A stretch of DNA of 64,000 bases. It comes from Siphlonurus alternatus. Lineage: Eukaryota > Arthropoda > Insecta > Ephemeroptera > Siphlonuridae. Made by a program: the position numbers and the translations under genes. The stretch is from the NCBI GenBank assembly GCA_949825025.1, contig OX463779.1:39566203-39630202 (forward strand), written 5' to 3'. Below, one piece after another: positions 35,454 through 52,493 of this stretch. How positions within the stretch are numbered: position 1 is the stretch's first letter; each line of letters opens with the position of its first letter. The notes below the pieces were generated by a model. The model made no database searches. It had not been told where the DNA came from and saw nothing but the letters and a program-made list of their open reading frames with translations.

Positions 35454-37938
35454 AAGCTAAAAATCTGTGAGGCTATTTAGTTAAGGTATAACCTGAGAAT
35501 TTTTCTGTCAAGGTCAAGAGGCGTGGCTACACCTGCAAATCTGACAACACTGTTGCAATAGTAATGCGAATAATAGATTAGGAGGGGGTGGTAACTACAG
35601 TCCTTGAGAGCGTTGCCAAGTCTCTTAGGACATATCAGAAACGATCATCGCCACGGTTCGAAATATATGAAAACAATTCAGAAAAATAGTCCAAAAAATT
35701 AGCTTTTAATCCATGTAACATTCTAAAAAAATTCTCGAGCCGTTTTTGTGCAATGTTGATTGAAAAATTTAACATTGAAAAGATACAAAATACACATTTG
35801 AATAAATTAATTATAATTAAACCAACGGTTAAAAAAATCTAAAAAAAATCAGTAGTATTTGGACAATTGTTGTAAGTCTACCAAATTAATTTCAAGAACA
35901 TCTGTCGATACGACTTTTTTCGTCCGAATATCTCAGGTTAAGCCTTAATAGTATATTGCTAGTATTTTCAACAAAAGCTTTAAAAAATAGCAGAAATAGC
36001 TTTTACTAAGTTGTTCAATCAAGTTAAAGGCTCTTTGCGTAATAATATCGATAAAAAAACACAAACATATCGAAACCAGGAAAAGAAATAAAAAAAAAAA
36101 AAAACGACTGTCTATGCTATTATAAAATTTAATATAATGTTCTCTTCATAGCTCCACGACTTGACTGTCGATAAATTAGTTCTCTTTTACAACTTTACTA
36201 TACCAACAGACGTACGTGTGTCGTCTCCCTTTACCATGCTGAATATATGTTTAACTTAAGTGTCGTACTCTGTCAAAAGACTCCACACCCAAATTGCACG
36301 TGTCTCGTAAGTCTAGCAAAGTATCTCGCGGTCTCGCCAACAATGTACAGCCCGCTATGGAAAGTGCCACGTAACAAAGGCGTCATGAAAAATGGTACCT
36401 CGTCAACGAGAACAGCCTAGATGAGTTTCGGAAACCGGATCCATAAAGTTGTGCATTGTATAACTTGTAATATGTATATATAGTTTGTATTTATATTATA
36501 TATTATTATAAATTTACATATATAGTCATTTATAATAATTATACACCGTAACTCTTAATACTTATTAAAAATACAATGCATAAAGTATATGAGAGAGGGA
36601 GGTTTAATATTTACATATAAAATACACATTATTTAATTATATTAAAATTTTCATATCAATGTATATTTTTTACATAATTTTCAAAAGCCTTCAGGTAAAG
36701 CTAAAAAGAAAACAGTAGGCAATAAATTTTACACGTTGTCACAATAAATTTTCATGTTTAAAATGAGAAAAACCCTTTTGTAATGTAATTCATGCGTAAT
36801 GAAAAGCCTTGACAAAATCTTCATTTGCTTCGTTTCCTTTCCATTAACTGAGAATGAAAAACTGCTCCTTTGAGTGCCCCCTTCTCCTCTGCTCGTTTCC
36901 ATAAAACAGAACAGGAGGGAGACGACATTTTTTTTTTTTATTCAACTCGACTTTAGCAGGTGAAAACCTGTCAAAAGAAAATAAGAGTATAACATCGCAC
37001 GGAAAGTTAAACTATTTTAAACATTATATTTTCAGCAATCTGCTTTTCACATAAATGACACTCTGCACACAAATAAAACATAGTTTATGTTACACATATA
37101 ATAAATGTATTTATAAATATAAATAAGCATATTTGAAGAAAGGAAGATACACAACTTGGGTAAAGAGAAGGAGGACTGGCAATCTTTAATCATATTTTGG
37201 GTGGGTGGGCTCAAGGAGGAGCTAGGATAATTTTACTGCACTTCCATTTTGAAATCCTTCTAGGAGAATGATCGTTTTAATCAAAACTTTATTTTTTTGT
37301 TGCTTTCCAATTTCACTATAATAGGGGAGTTGAATGTGTTCGTATTTGTAAGTCTTTTGCAAAAAGGGAGCTTTCGTGGAGGAGAAATTTGGTGGGATAT
37401 AAAGGATGCAAGTAATTTTTAAGCTTTAAAAGACATAGCTTCAATTATTCTTAGGTATAGTATAATTTTTTCTGTGATATTTATCGTTAAGTCTTAGGGT
37501 TTTTTAATCAGATATCTTTGTATAATAAAATTAAAAGAAAACAAATTATTTATGTGTTTTTATATTATGCTATATTTAGTGCATTCTGGCTCACCGTCCA
37601 AGTCTAGCTTCTTAAAGAGGCATGAATAACTGTCAATCATTTTAACAATGAGTGAAATTACTAGCAAGTGTTCTATGGAATTGTTAAAGTAAACATAAAA
37701 AGTAAGTTTGGTGCAGTCCCGGCCAAGTACGGCTGCTCTACGTAGAAAATTTTAAGTATGTATAAAGTTTTGACACGCACTCATAAGGGACTTAACACGC
37801 GGGGGAAATTACTTGGCTTTTCGGAACGAAGGAGCGTCTCGCGCCACGGTAACTAGACGGAATAACATAGTCTCGAGGAGGTACAGTGAAACTATGATGT
37901 GTTTGGTCCAGAACGTTCATCAAGTTGTTGGAAATTGG

Positions 37939-38157
37939 TGTACACCTCTGGACACCAAGAACGTTACTCCTGCCTCACTTGCCAGAGCTGCAGCTTCAAT
38001 AGACGGAGAGATGCAGATTTACAATTTTAGGAGATGTAAGAAGAGCACCCAGTCTATCAATATCAAAAGAGTTTTGATTCACCACGCCTCCATAGACTGC
38101 GTGGTAAAGCTTACAAACAAAGCAGCAGTTAAAGTTAGGGTGTCCAGAGGTGTGCAT
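37939..38157. mobile_element. inverted-repeat MITE (TGTACACCTCTGGACA ends)
   Basis: TGTACACCTCTGGACACC is mirrored by GGTGTCCAGAGGTGTGCA, and inner AACGTTACTCCTGC pairs with GCAGCAGTTAAAGTT. The interior reads GAGCTGCAGCTTCAATAGAC, then GATGCAGATTTACAATTTT. The 134-codon plus-strand frame at 37813-38217 runs through the whole element, so it is not taken as a gene. Confidence 0.8.
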
Positions 38158-41584
<3,427 letters not shown>

Positions 41585-41813
41585 GTACACCTCTGGACAG
41601 CACGAACTTTACTCCTGCCTTACTGCTAGAGCTGTAACTCCAATAAACAGATAGATGTAGATTCCAATTTTGGGAGACGTACGAAGAGCACCCGCTGCCT
41701 ATCAATATCAAGAGAGTTTGCATGGGTTCACCTTGATAGACTGTATGCATGTCATGCGTGATAACGCTCACAAACAAAGTAGGAGTAAAATTTATGCTGT
41801 CTAAAAGTGTACG
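41585..41813. mobile_element. inverted-repeat MITE, same family as 37939
   Basis: Left TGTACACCTCTGGACAGCAC, right GCTGTCTAAAAGTGTACG; the interior GAGCTGTAACTCCAATAAAC and GGGAGACGTACGAAGAGCAC matches the other copy. A long poly(A) tract begins 14 bp after it. The long minus-strand frame 42035-41481 reads through both and is not a gene. Confidence 0.75.
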
Positions 41814-41822
41814 TACACTGCG

Positions 41823-41826
<4 letters not shown>

Positions 41827-41869
<43 letters not shown>
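41827..41869. repeat. poly(A) tract, ~43 bases
   Basis: A homopolymer 14 bp after the end of the 41585 MITE. A second A run follows at 41932-41944. Confidence 0.95.
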
Positions 41870-41874
<5 letters not shown>

Positions 41875-42438
41875 GTGCGTGTAGATAGGTCGTATATCTC
41901 GTTTGTTCGCACTTGCCACGCAGAGCCGTGTAAAAAAAAAAAAATGTGGTTAAGTAACTTAATACGAGCAAATCCCTGCAGGCTCTGATTTTCACGGCAA
42001 ACAAAGGAAATTAACTCCTCTCGCAAATTCAACACTCACATCGCGCGTGAAATTTATGTGTCTGTGAGTGATAGTATGCGGAAGGTAACCACATTTCACA
42101 CTAACCTTAGGTAGTGTCATCCTAACTCAATGACATTGAAGAAGGATAGTGAGAAACTTGAGTTATCTTTCTGCATAACTCCTTTTTAAAGTGCTCTTAT
42201 TATTTTTACACTGATTGTAATGCAATTTTTTTTAACATGGTTTAAGGTCAATGATTTTTAATTTTTAGATACCACTTGATCTTATAGAAATTCAATATTT
42301 GTTTCCTTCGAAGGTGTCTTTCATTTGAAAAAGAAATAAAAAATGTTTGAAATTTAAATTATATATTATACGGTATATTTATGTACGATTTGCTATTTTA
42401 TAAAACAAAATATTGAAATAAAAGCAATAATTAAAATG

Positions 42439-42443
42439 ATATA

Positions 42444-42485
<42 letters not shown>

Positions 42486-42488
42486 CAT
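42439..42488. repeat. (AT)n microsatellite, interrupted
   Basis: AT repeats interrupted by two ACAT variants. Confidence 0.95.
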
Positions 42489-43153
42489 ATAAAAATATTT
42501 TACAACAAATTTTTCATCACATAATTGAAGAAACATTGTGTAAAAATATTTTACTCTTGGATTCAAAAAGTAATACCCCTAAATATATAGCATACAATTT
42601 CATAAGGAGAGAGATATATACTTTTTTGGTTATGATAGTAGTTAAATTTATCGAAGTCGATTATATAGAGAAGTATTTTTAATTAGTTTGACAAAGTGAC
42701 AAAGCAAAACATTAATTCATTGTGGCAATTCTTATTGCGCTCTACTTTAATATTTAACCATAGAAAAAAGTAAAAAATAACTCTGCTTTAATTATCACTA
42801 TAATATCGATTTCCTCTAAATCTGATGCTGTGGATTTTCTTCTTATCTGTTAAAATGAAATCCTATTTCTCATTTTAAAACTTCCACATTGCATTGCGAG
42901 TTTTCCATTAATGCCAATAAACCTTTTTTTTTTTTTCATTTAAAAGTCACTTTAGTTATCTCCCTGTAATAAAATTATATAACAAAATTAATTAACTAGA
43001 TAATTGTAACAAATAAATTCATTACATTTCAATTTAACAACGAAACTATTAAAAAGTACCATTTATATTCTATCGAATAAATAATTATATACTGCCTATA
43101 CAATTAAGGTTCTTTGACAAAAGAAAATGAGCTTTTCATTTGAGTGTCACGTG

Positions 43154-43156
<3 letters not shown>

Positions 43157-43187
<31 letters not shown>
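43157..43187. repeat. poly(T) tract
   Basis: About 30 T; could be the tail of a minus-strand retroposed copy, but no body is recognised. Confidence 0.9.
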
Positions 43188-43191
<4 letters not shown>

Positions 43192-44038
43192 CTACCAAAA
43201 GAAAGTATTGTATGAGAAAAGGATCATCAACCTTTGAGGATAGAAGATTGGTTATAGTGAAATTGAAATTCTAATAAAAAGATTTTCTATAGGAATGTTC
43301 TCTCTTTCTTGTGGACTTTTTTTTTTATGTCGCACTATCCAAGCTTTCGTGGCGAGATTATCTTGAGAAGAAGGGAAGGCACTGTGTCCTCTCCCTCTAC
43401 TCTAGCCGCAAACCAAGGCGACTACCACTGCTACGAGTTGGCGCTTATTTTTGCCGATAAACGTTACGAGCGACGCACAACATCGCCCAAATTCCGGACT
43501 GTAATATCACAACGTTGAGGAGCTCACCTTCTCTCTCACAGCTTCCGCCTGCACGTTTTATCTCTCACCACCCCACATGACGCTTTGTGTAACACTCAAC
43601 CCTAGCCGTTTTAGGAGGGGAAAAAAATGTTCCTTTTTGCGCCAACAAAAGAACTTTTATTTCTATGTCGTTATTAATTATTTTTAAGTTAATTTTATTT
43701 TTATTATGTAATACAGGAAAACAAATCATACTCTTGATGAATTTTGAATATTTATTTCTATAGTTACAGCTCTAAAATGTTATGTTTGATTGCATGAAAC
43801 TGCAGCTCTAATGGCCGTAAGTTGCGTCCAACCTATCCTAGGATAATCCTCGGATTTTTTGTGGCTAAACGTATCCGAGAAAAATCCACAAATAATCCCT
43901 ATCGGCCAATTATCCGAGATATGCGTAAGTTGCGTCCCATGTCAAACTTATCCTGGAAACGAATACAAAGTTTTTGATTGGCCGACTTGTTAGCGCGGGA
44001 AGTTTTAATATATATGCTAACCTTGAAGGTTTTAATTA

Positions 44039-44186
<148 letters not shown>

Positions 44187-44230
44187 TTACTTCATTAAAA
44201 ACCAAATTTTTATTAAGAAAACCCCCTATC

Positions 44231-44451
44231 TTAAGGCGGATTCAGATGGTGACAATGGCGATGCGACGTGATTTTGACTTAAAAGCTGTGAAATCCTATG
44301 CTGCGGCGAATTCGCCGGGAATCGCGTTAATTACGAATTACGATGCTTTTTTTCTTTTAATCGCCAAATATGGCCGCCAATGGATGTTACAGCAAGTGCG
44401 CATTATCCGCGTTGCGTCGCATGATAAAGTTTGCCATGTCAATCCACCTTG
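44231..44451. mobile_element. AAGGTGGATT short element inside the 4-kb element
   Basis: Left end TTAAGGCGGATTCAGATGG and right end CCATGTCAATCCACCTTGA. GCGATGCGACGTGATTTTG and CAGCAAGTGCGCATTATC match the copy at 35260. It sits between the (ATTT)n tract and the large palindrome, so it is nested or was carried along. Open frames here are incidental. Confidence 0.75.
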
Positions 44452-44893
44452 ACAAAAAACATGCCAGGAAATGTAGTAGTGCCTCCGAAATTTTCGTTGT
44501 TATATTTTCAACCCTCAAAAAGGGTGCGAAACGAAAAGCTAGCAAAAGTTGGGGATTGTAATTGTAAATATTTTTTATGTATATTGAGACTAACATTGAT
44601 ATATAGGGGGGGGGGGCATCCATGACCAAAATGTGTCAATTGCCCCAAAATACCAACCAACCAACCATTGATATATATTATAGGGGCGTTATAAATTGAT
44701 ACACAAAATTTTATTGTATTATGTAAAATTTTCTCCCTGATGTTATATTTTAATTTTTTAAGGGGTGTTCGTGTTCCACTTTTTTGCGTGATGTATTATC
44801 AGAAATTTATTTTTAATGTTTAAAATTATAATACAATATAATTAATGGAAATTGTAAAAAAATAATAATTATATATAACAAGTGTGATTAACT

Positions 44894-47033
44894 GATCATG
44901 TTGAAAAACTTATTTGACCGTCCCATGTGCTTTCAGGGTTGGTTCTCCCTCTTCTATATATGATTTTTTTTTAATATTAATAATTGCCATGCAATTAAGG
45001 TTGAAACATTGATTCCAGCATGATATTAATTCATCACAACGGTGATGATGTTAAAAATTTTTAGAAGTCTGCTTGCCTCCTATGAACAAAAACGGCAAAT
45101 GGACGCTACGACCCACTACGTACAGTATGGCACCAATCCCCCCTAGGGTTGGTACCCACGACTTTCCCCAAAAATACAAGAGTCCTTATGGGACTCAGGA
45201 TTTTGGAAGGAGGACCCAGCCCAGCCCAAATTTAATTGGCTATCCGACCATGGTTGATTTGAAGCCTCAACCCTATTTGGACTCATGATAATGGGGTACC
45301 CAATAAAAGCTTTGTTGCTAGCTTCAATTTCAGGGACCCCCAGCATAATGGGGTCAAATTTTGGGCTAGGAACGAGTTTAAGACCTTTTTAGAACCGTAT
45401 TTGCAAGGCCTAACTTTGACTTATTTCGAATTTGAGTTTTTCAAAAAACTCGGAAATCAGCAATGATATAAAATACAGTCGCATGCCAAAATTTGACTTT
45501 TTCTCTCCTTGAATAACTTTTTTAGAAAACCAGAATTTAAAAAAATACCCTGTTTGAAATTTGCCTACACATTTCAGCTTTCAGAAATTGTCTTCAATTT
45601 TTTTTTACCTTGAAGGGTTTGGCCACGCGAGCCAAAAACGTAAGGGTACCTTCTCCCATAAGGATAACATGAGGAACTCTTGCGTAATAACCTTTTTAGG
45701 AAACAAATTTTGACCGATTTGCACTGAAGCTTATTTTAACAAGTTCACAGACACACAAAATGTAATAATGCTACTTAAAACATGGTAAAAACTACCCTTA
45801 ACGAGATGTTGACTCATACTACGTAAAAATATATTGTTTAATCCGAATTTTAAAATTACCATTGAGACAAGCTTTTTTTTTTACCCAGATATGATTTTAA
45901 TTTTTTTTAAATCAGATATATGAAGCCAAGACTTTGATTTTAGGGGATGTTATTTTTGCTCCCTTCCTCAAATTCTTGGCTTCATCTGATTTGAAAAAGT
46001 TAACAATCGTTTCTGGGTTAAAAAAAAAAAAAAAAAAGAGTAAAAAAAAAAAGCTGGTTTCAATGGTAAGCTTAAAATTCGGATTAAACATTATTTTGAC
46101 GTAGTACGTAGTACGAGTCAATATCTCGTTAAGGGTAGTTTTTACCATGTTTTAAGTAGCACTATTACATTTTGTGTGTCTGCTAACTTGTTAAAATAAG
46201 CTTCAGTGCAAATCGGTCAAAATTTTTTCCTAAAAAGGTTATTACGCAAGAGTGTAGTTCCCCATGTTATCCTTATGAGAGAAGGTACCCTTACGTTTTT
46301 AGCTCGCGTGGCCAAACCCTTCAAGGTAAAAAAAAAATTGAAGACAATTTCTGAAAGCTGAAATGTGTAGGCAAATTTCAAACAGGGTATTTTTTTAAAT
46401 TCTGGTTTTCTAAAAAAGTTATTCAAGGAGAAAAAAAGTCGAATTTTGGCATGCGACTGTATTTTATATCATTGCTGATTTCCGAGTTTTTTGAAAAACT
46501 CAAATTCGAAATAAGTCAAAGTTAGGCCTTGCAAATACGGTTCTAAAAAGGTCTTAAACTCGTTCCTAGCCTAAAATTTGACCCCATTATGCTGGGGGTC
46601 CCTGAAATTGAAGCTAGCAACAAAGCTTTTATTGGGTACCCCATTATCATGAGTCCAAATAGGGTTGAGGCTTCAAATCAACCACGGTCGGATAGCCAAT
46701 TAAATTTGGGCTGGGCTGGATCCTCCTTCCAAAATCCTGAGTCCCATAAGGACTCTTGTATTTTTGGGGAAAGTCGTGGGTACCAACCCTAGGGGGGATT
46801 GGTGCCATACTGTACGTAGTGGGTCGTAGCGTCCATTTGCCATTTTTGTTCATAGGAGGCAAGCATAGACTTCTAAAAATTTTTAACATCATCACCGTTG
46901 TGATGAATTAATATCATGCTGGAATCAATGTTTCAACCTTAATTGCATGGCAATTATTAATATTAAAAAAAAATCCTATATGGCCAACCCTGAAAGCACA
47001 GGGGACGATCAAGTAAGTTTTTCAACATGATCA
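44894..47033. repeat. kilobase-scale imperfect palindrome (foldback) inside the element
   Basis: The left arm (from about 44894, reading CTGATCATGTTGAAAAACTT) is mirrored by the right arm ending at about 47033 (reading AAGTTTTTCAACATGATCA). Pairing runs inward to a centre near 45960. Each arm is about 1 kb and differs only by scattered substitutions and small indels. The centre itself has a short nested hairpin (ATCAGATATATGAAGCCAAG against CTTGGCTTCATCTGAT). Both arms encode the same open frame in opposite directions (45073-45288 plus, 46895-46647 minus). Confidence 0.85.
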
Positions 47034-47847
47034 CAATAAAATTGTTGATATGTATATTTATAATCTACTTTTTTTCTTATTCGTTTTAATTTACAGGTCC
47101 GAATTAGTTATGTGCGGCATTTGAACAGTCATGATATTTTTGTTACCTTTGAAACTTAAGGGTTAACCTAATTAAATTTAATTAAATTATAATTATCACC
47201 GGTGAAATTAATTAGTGCTTTTTTTAAGTAAGCTCATTTTCTTAAGAAAATTATACAATTTAAAAATAATTAATATTTAAAACGGTTGTCCTATATAGAA
47301 GAATGTAATTTTTCACTCTTAATTTTTTTAATTAACTCGATTTTAAGGGTGGAAAATTAAATCAGATAATTAATTATAATTTTACTAAATTTCTTAATAA
47401 ATTTTGGCCATAATATATGTGTGCAAAAATTTGTTTTGGTATTACATATTTTAATTTTTAATTGAAAGAAAAAATATTTATGTAACACAGGACATATATG
47501 AAGAATAGTTTGATTTAATTTTATTTAATTATAATTAAACATTAATAATTTTTAATTTGCTTATTTATAAAAATATTGTGAATAATTTCATTAAAATTAT
47601 TAATTAAATTTATTTTAATTGGCAATTTTAATTCCACTTTTCACACCAAAAATAGCGAAATTATCCGAACATTATCCGCCAAACTTCTTGGATAGATTTT
47701 CTAAGATATTCCTCGGATTATTCTAGGATTTTTCTCGGATAGTAGCAAATTTCGTGGACGCAACTTACCAAACTATCTCGGATAAGTTTAGCCACAAAAA
47801 ATCCGAGGATTATCCTAGGATAGGTTGGACGCAACTTACGGCCATAA

Positions 47848-50182
47848 GAGACAAAGAGATAGAGATTTTGCAAATTTATGCAAGGTAAAGAGAGCACACG
47901 ACATAGTATATTTACCTCAAAAGTGAACACACCTCCATGTATAATTGCGTTGCAAAGTAAAGTTCGTGCATTCCTAAGGTATAATCACAATATTTTTTGA
48001 AAAATTATGTTGTTAAAAAAAGAAATATTAGTATAATAGAATGCATTTTTTAACATAAATATATTTTTTAAAATCCCATCTATAAATTTTACGTAAACAC
48101 ATGAAAATATCATTTTAATAATACGCCACATTCAGGCTTTGTGTTAAATTATAAATAACAACATAGTTTGGAGATGCTGTTTTCTTGTGACATCCTCAGG
48201 GCAGCTACGCAACGTCTTTTACTTTCTCTCTCACTATATTAGCTCGTTCTCCCGCGTGGTTCACGCCTCACATACTCCCTAGGGGACAATTTTCACGAGA
48301 AAATGCCACCAGCAATGTACATTAGAAGACTAGCTAGGAGATTTTTACCACAACAAAAGACTGCAGCAAACACACTCAAAGAAAATGAAATGAGAAAGAA
48401 AAATTATTTTCATTACACACACAGAAAGAATTTGTCGCATTTTTCTTCTCTTTCTGCGTCAAGTGGAAAAAAAAGGAAGTATTGTAACTTTTGATGGGCA
48501 GTAGCATATTGTCAGTGGTCCAGAGGGACTAAAAGTTCTCCTGTCGTGTGTACTGGAGCGGCTGGGAAGCAGCTTCACCTGTGGCCGCCCCCGCTTTGTC
48601 TTTGGCCTGGGAACTTCTGGTGTGACACAAACGAGGTGACATTGACACCACCTGCACCGCCTACCACGGTGCTGTGGCCGTCCCTGCTAGTGTAAAACTG
48701 CATCCTTTCTCAAGAACTATACAGTCGTTGTGTGTTCTCTCTGTATTGCACATACTAATTGCATTTTGTATTGTGTTGCATGGAGTCGAACGTAAATAGT
48801 TATGTAACTATTTTTTTTTTCTTTTTCATTGCTGAAATTACTTATACCTTATTCAAGTAAACATTTATTTTATAATCTTATTGAAATCTGCTGTCACAGG
48901 TGCCATTTTTTTTTTTTAAAAGTTTCGTCTCTTTTAAGAGCGTGCTGATGATATATATTAAATATATAATTTCAGAATTAAAAAAAAATAGCAACTGAAT
49001 TGATCGAATTGACTAAATATTGAATATTGCATAAAGATAAATTTAATATAAAAATTTGAAAAAAAAAATATATATATATGATCCCACTATAACGGGGGAC
49101 GTGGTACTATTTAAGTTTCTTATATTCTATTTTATTGCTTTATTATAGCCTAAAAATGCCTCATAATATATATTACAGTATATTATACTGTGCGTGCCTA
49201 TCTTACTTAAATAAATATTTCATTGTTATGGCTTATAAAAATTATTTTAATGGTTACTGTCTATATGGTCTACTTTTATACGATGTATCTCAAATAAATA
49301 CAAGCTGCATTATATTTAATTTAAAGAACACATCAGCTGTAATAAAGTTTTATGCCTGCATATACATTTAACTCTTCTAATATGTTATTGTTCACTCAAG
49401 GAGAAAAACTAAATGGCTTAAAAACTTGATGCAATCAATTCATTTGCTATTTTTTATCGATCTAAATTGAGTACATACCACACTAAACTGTTAGATACTT
49501 ACTTTAAGGATAATTTTTGTACTTTTATCTGATTCTCTTTTAAGTACAGAATTTGTACTCATGTACGAAAAGCACGAGTTCAATTAGTATATTTAATGTA
49601 CTGAACCCTAATAATTAAGTCCTTACAGAAAGGTCAAATTAATTGTTCTGAAGCCTAATTTAAAAGTAGTAATATTCTACAGTATCTACATTCTGATTTT
49701 TTTTAAATTGAAAATGAAAGCGGATCAACAGTTCAAAGGTAATTTCTTTAATCGTCGCCACTACTTTGGACACTTTCTTGACTTCTGGAACCCTCCCACT
49801 CGATAACCCACCTTCTTGGACCTTTGAATCGTTGAATACAATATTATTCATTGATATAAAAATTTAAAATAAACAAATTGTACAAACATAACCTCTAAAA
49901 AATTCCGTTTGCAGCCTTGTTAATCACCATGCTCCGTGAGTATATCACAACGGCGATTAACAAGGCTGCAAAAGGGAACTTTTCCAAAGCAAGGAGTGTA
50001 CATTCCACAATCTACATTTACCAAAGTCTTCTGAAAACCTAACTTATAACTTATAACAGTTATGAAAACTACGTTTTAAATACGGGCTTATTCGGAACAA
50101 CGTCCATGAATAGAATGGATGTTAAAGAAAATAATTAATTTCTATTCGACTCATTCGACTGTGTCTATTTTGTAACTGTAAC
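47848..50182. other. AT-rich sequence with one GC-rich island
   Basis: The island at 48495-48700 (TGTGGCCGCCCCCGCTTTGT, CACCACCTGCACCGCCTACC) is open for 44 codons in one plus frame, but has no start or splice support. Confidence 0.45.
49901..49985. mobile_element. short inverted-repeat MITE, second copy
   Basis: Left arm TTTGCAGCCTTGTTAATCAC and right arm GCGATTAACAAGGCTGCAAA form a stem. The ends AATTCC/AACTTTTCC are shorter than in the copy at 53-158. About 200 bp to the right is the left end of the 6.2-kb element. Confidence 0.65.
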
Positions 50183-51537
50183 TCATGGCCGTAAGTTGCG
50201 TCCAACCTATCCTAGGATAATCCTCGGATTTTTTGTGGCTAAACGTATCCGAGAAAAATCCACAAATAATCCCTATCGGCAAATAATCCGAGATATTGCG
50301 TAAGTTGCGTCCACGTCAATTTTATCCTGAAAAAAGTAAACAAAATTTCTGATTGGCTAAGCCAATTGTGCGGGATATTCGATTGTTCTGGAATTTACAC
50401 CTCAAATATTATTAAACTTATTACAAGTTTATTACTTTAAAATTCTAATTACCAATCATTCATAAAGAGCCTACATGCTTGCAGAAGCATAAAAAATGAA
50501 TAATATACTCAAATATATTCGCGCTTTATTATTTCTATCGACTTATTTTAATTTGGGCGATCGGCGATATCGATCTGGTCAACAGCTGTTGCTGTTTTCA
50601 GCAGTGTTTACAACTCTTTAGCCGTTCGTGAGTTAATATTAATAATTCATAATAAAATTAAAGTACATGAGACAAAATGTGACTGTAATGAGAAAACTAA
50701 ATTATAGTTATGAAAACAGTATAAAGTGAAAGTCGTGCCAGAAGAACCACATTCAACACCGGCCTGTATGCATACTGTATCTCCAAAGTCCAAAGCATCT
50801 CAACTCTCCATTGGAACACCAGTGTGTAACTGTGTAACTGAGTTTGTTTTAATTTCACCTGTGATTGAATCCTTTCTATTGTGATGTTGACAACATGGCT
50901 GGAAAACAAGGTGTGTATCTATGCATTAAATATATGCATACATTGTCATATACAAACGCGGGGAGAAACAGTGAGAGCTGAAGTGCCTGAAGTATCATAC
51001 CGGTTTTCTGAGTTTTATTTTGATTAAAAGTAATGTATTTCCTTACCACTGCGCTGGTATTTCCTAACAACATTACAAATATAATATTCCCTGTTTCTAA
51101 TGCTGCATATTTTTGCTGGAAAGATAATTATGCATGTACTGTACTGTCTGTACTTCAAGAATCTTATACGTTTAAGCGCAGTTGTCCATAATAGTCATAA
51201 CTAGCACACTGTACATCAAGCTTTTAGAGTCACTGTTTCTCCCCTTATGAGTATATATTTATGCAATACAGAATTCATACTGCACAGTATTTTTTCAGAT
51301 TTTGAATTTCAATTTATTAGTTTTATTTATTGCATGCAGTATTTTCTATGAATAAGTGACGTTTATGTTATTCGACACAATTAAGGAAAATGAAGGGGAA
51401 AATTTGTCTAACAATTGTATGTGAAACCAGCTTTGTATTACTGTACATCATTCATGAAATGTCACAAGTATGCATACAGTAGCTGAAAGTGCTTCCATTT
51501 TTATGTGCATAATATTGCAACACTATTCTTTTTACAG

Positions 51538-52493
51538 AGTGGCCTGAGATACAACCGTCTTCCTTGCCTGTACTGTGATGTGGAGTTTGTCCAGAGCACA
51601 CTGCAGGAGTGTGAGGAAACTATATTGGTAAGTGAATTTATTTTACTCCACTTCAATATAATTACAAAATGACAAAATCCCTTGTTTATTTGTGTCCATG
51701 TGTTATCTAGTGTCTTTTCATTAATTAAAAAAAAAAACTAATATGATCATGGGCTACCCCCCCCCCCCTCCTACACAAAAAATATTCATTTATATGTTTT
51801 TTCTGGTAAAATATAATAAAATTAAAGGAAACTATAAGGACTTGCACACTCTTTTTAGCAAGTGCTCATACCCTGCAAATATATATTTTTGTATTATGTC
51901 TATAAATGAAACAAGGTTTGTTACATTTTGACAGAAATAAAAATTACAAGAAGAGGAGGGGGGGGAACATGGAATCACAAACTCCCTATGTATTTGTACA
52001 CCATGGTTTTAAACCTTCCCTCCCTTTCTTTCCCTTGCCATGAGACAGCATTGAGCAAACTATTAGATATATAGAGTATGTGGGAGGGTTCAGCAACAAT
52101 CACCTGCTTTATCACACTTTGCTTCCCTCTTCCTTGTTTAGTATTTCAAGACTGGAGCATTATTTTTTTATTCTAGTTCTTTTGGATATATTTTATTATT
52201 TATCAGCATACATAAAAAAATATTACAAAGAAAAGCCTATCATTTTCATCATATAATAATAAATAAATAAAAAGCAAGCTCCAGTTAGATTTTCCAACAT
52301 TGTAATATAAGAAATTTTAGTTGGTAAATGAAGTCAGTTTCATCCTGTAAATGCCAAAATTAATCAGATGTTGCATGGAAACTAATTGCACTCTACCTAA
52401 AAAATTATATAATTTTTCTGTTTCTGTTTTCAGAAAATGGACACCCTGTTCACTTTCATGGTTCATGGAAGAAATATTAACAATGAAAGGTAG
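51538..52493 (+). CDS. candidate spliced gene fragment inside the large transposon (two exons)
   Basis: Not recognised. A 90-nt exon (51538-51627) is bounded by a pyrimidine-rich acceptor ending TTTACAG and a consensus donor GTAAGT. It is open in phase 0 and encodes SGLRYNRLPCLYCDVEFVQ followed by a Cys/Glu-rich end. A second exon starting at 52434 after a strong acceptor (TTTCTGTTTTCAG) continues in the same phase for 19 codons to a TAG at 52491-52493. The C-x-x-C spacing (CLYC) hints at metal binding, but nothing else supports it. No compatible start exon was found: an ATG exon with a possible donor ends near 50910, but in the wrong phase. Both exons lie between the matching ends of the element at 50186-56416, so this could be a captured gene piece or part of an element-encoded gene. 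Confidence 0.3.

Larger units (their letters stand above)
33637..37938. other. probable 5' intron or upstream region of beat
   Basis: No signal-peptide exon is recognised. A GC-rich patch at 34820-34945 ends in a G17 run. Another patch at 36290-36430 is also unexplained. Confidence 0.5.
41814..43811. other. AT-rich sequence with homopolymers; doubtful small frame
   Basis: The plus-strand frame 43309-43518 contains NQGDYHCYELALIFADK, faintly like the end of an Ig domain, but has no first cysteine, no splice border and a T-run before it. Confidence 0.4.

Noticed and set aside
43309..43518. Possible Ig-domain end (GDYHC) on the plus strand
   Set aside because: No partner cysteine or tryptophan, no splice borders, and opposite strand to the beat gene.
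45073..46895. Matching 68-82 codon frames on both strands
   Set aside because: They are the two arms of the large palindrome; mirror-image open frames in a non-autonomous element are not evidence of a gene.
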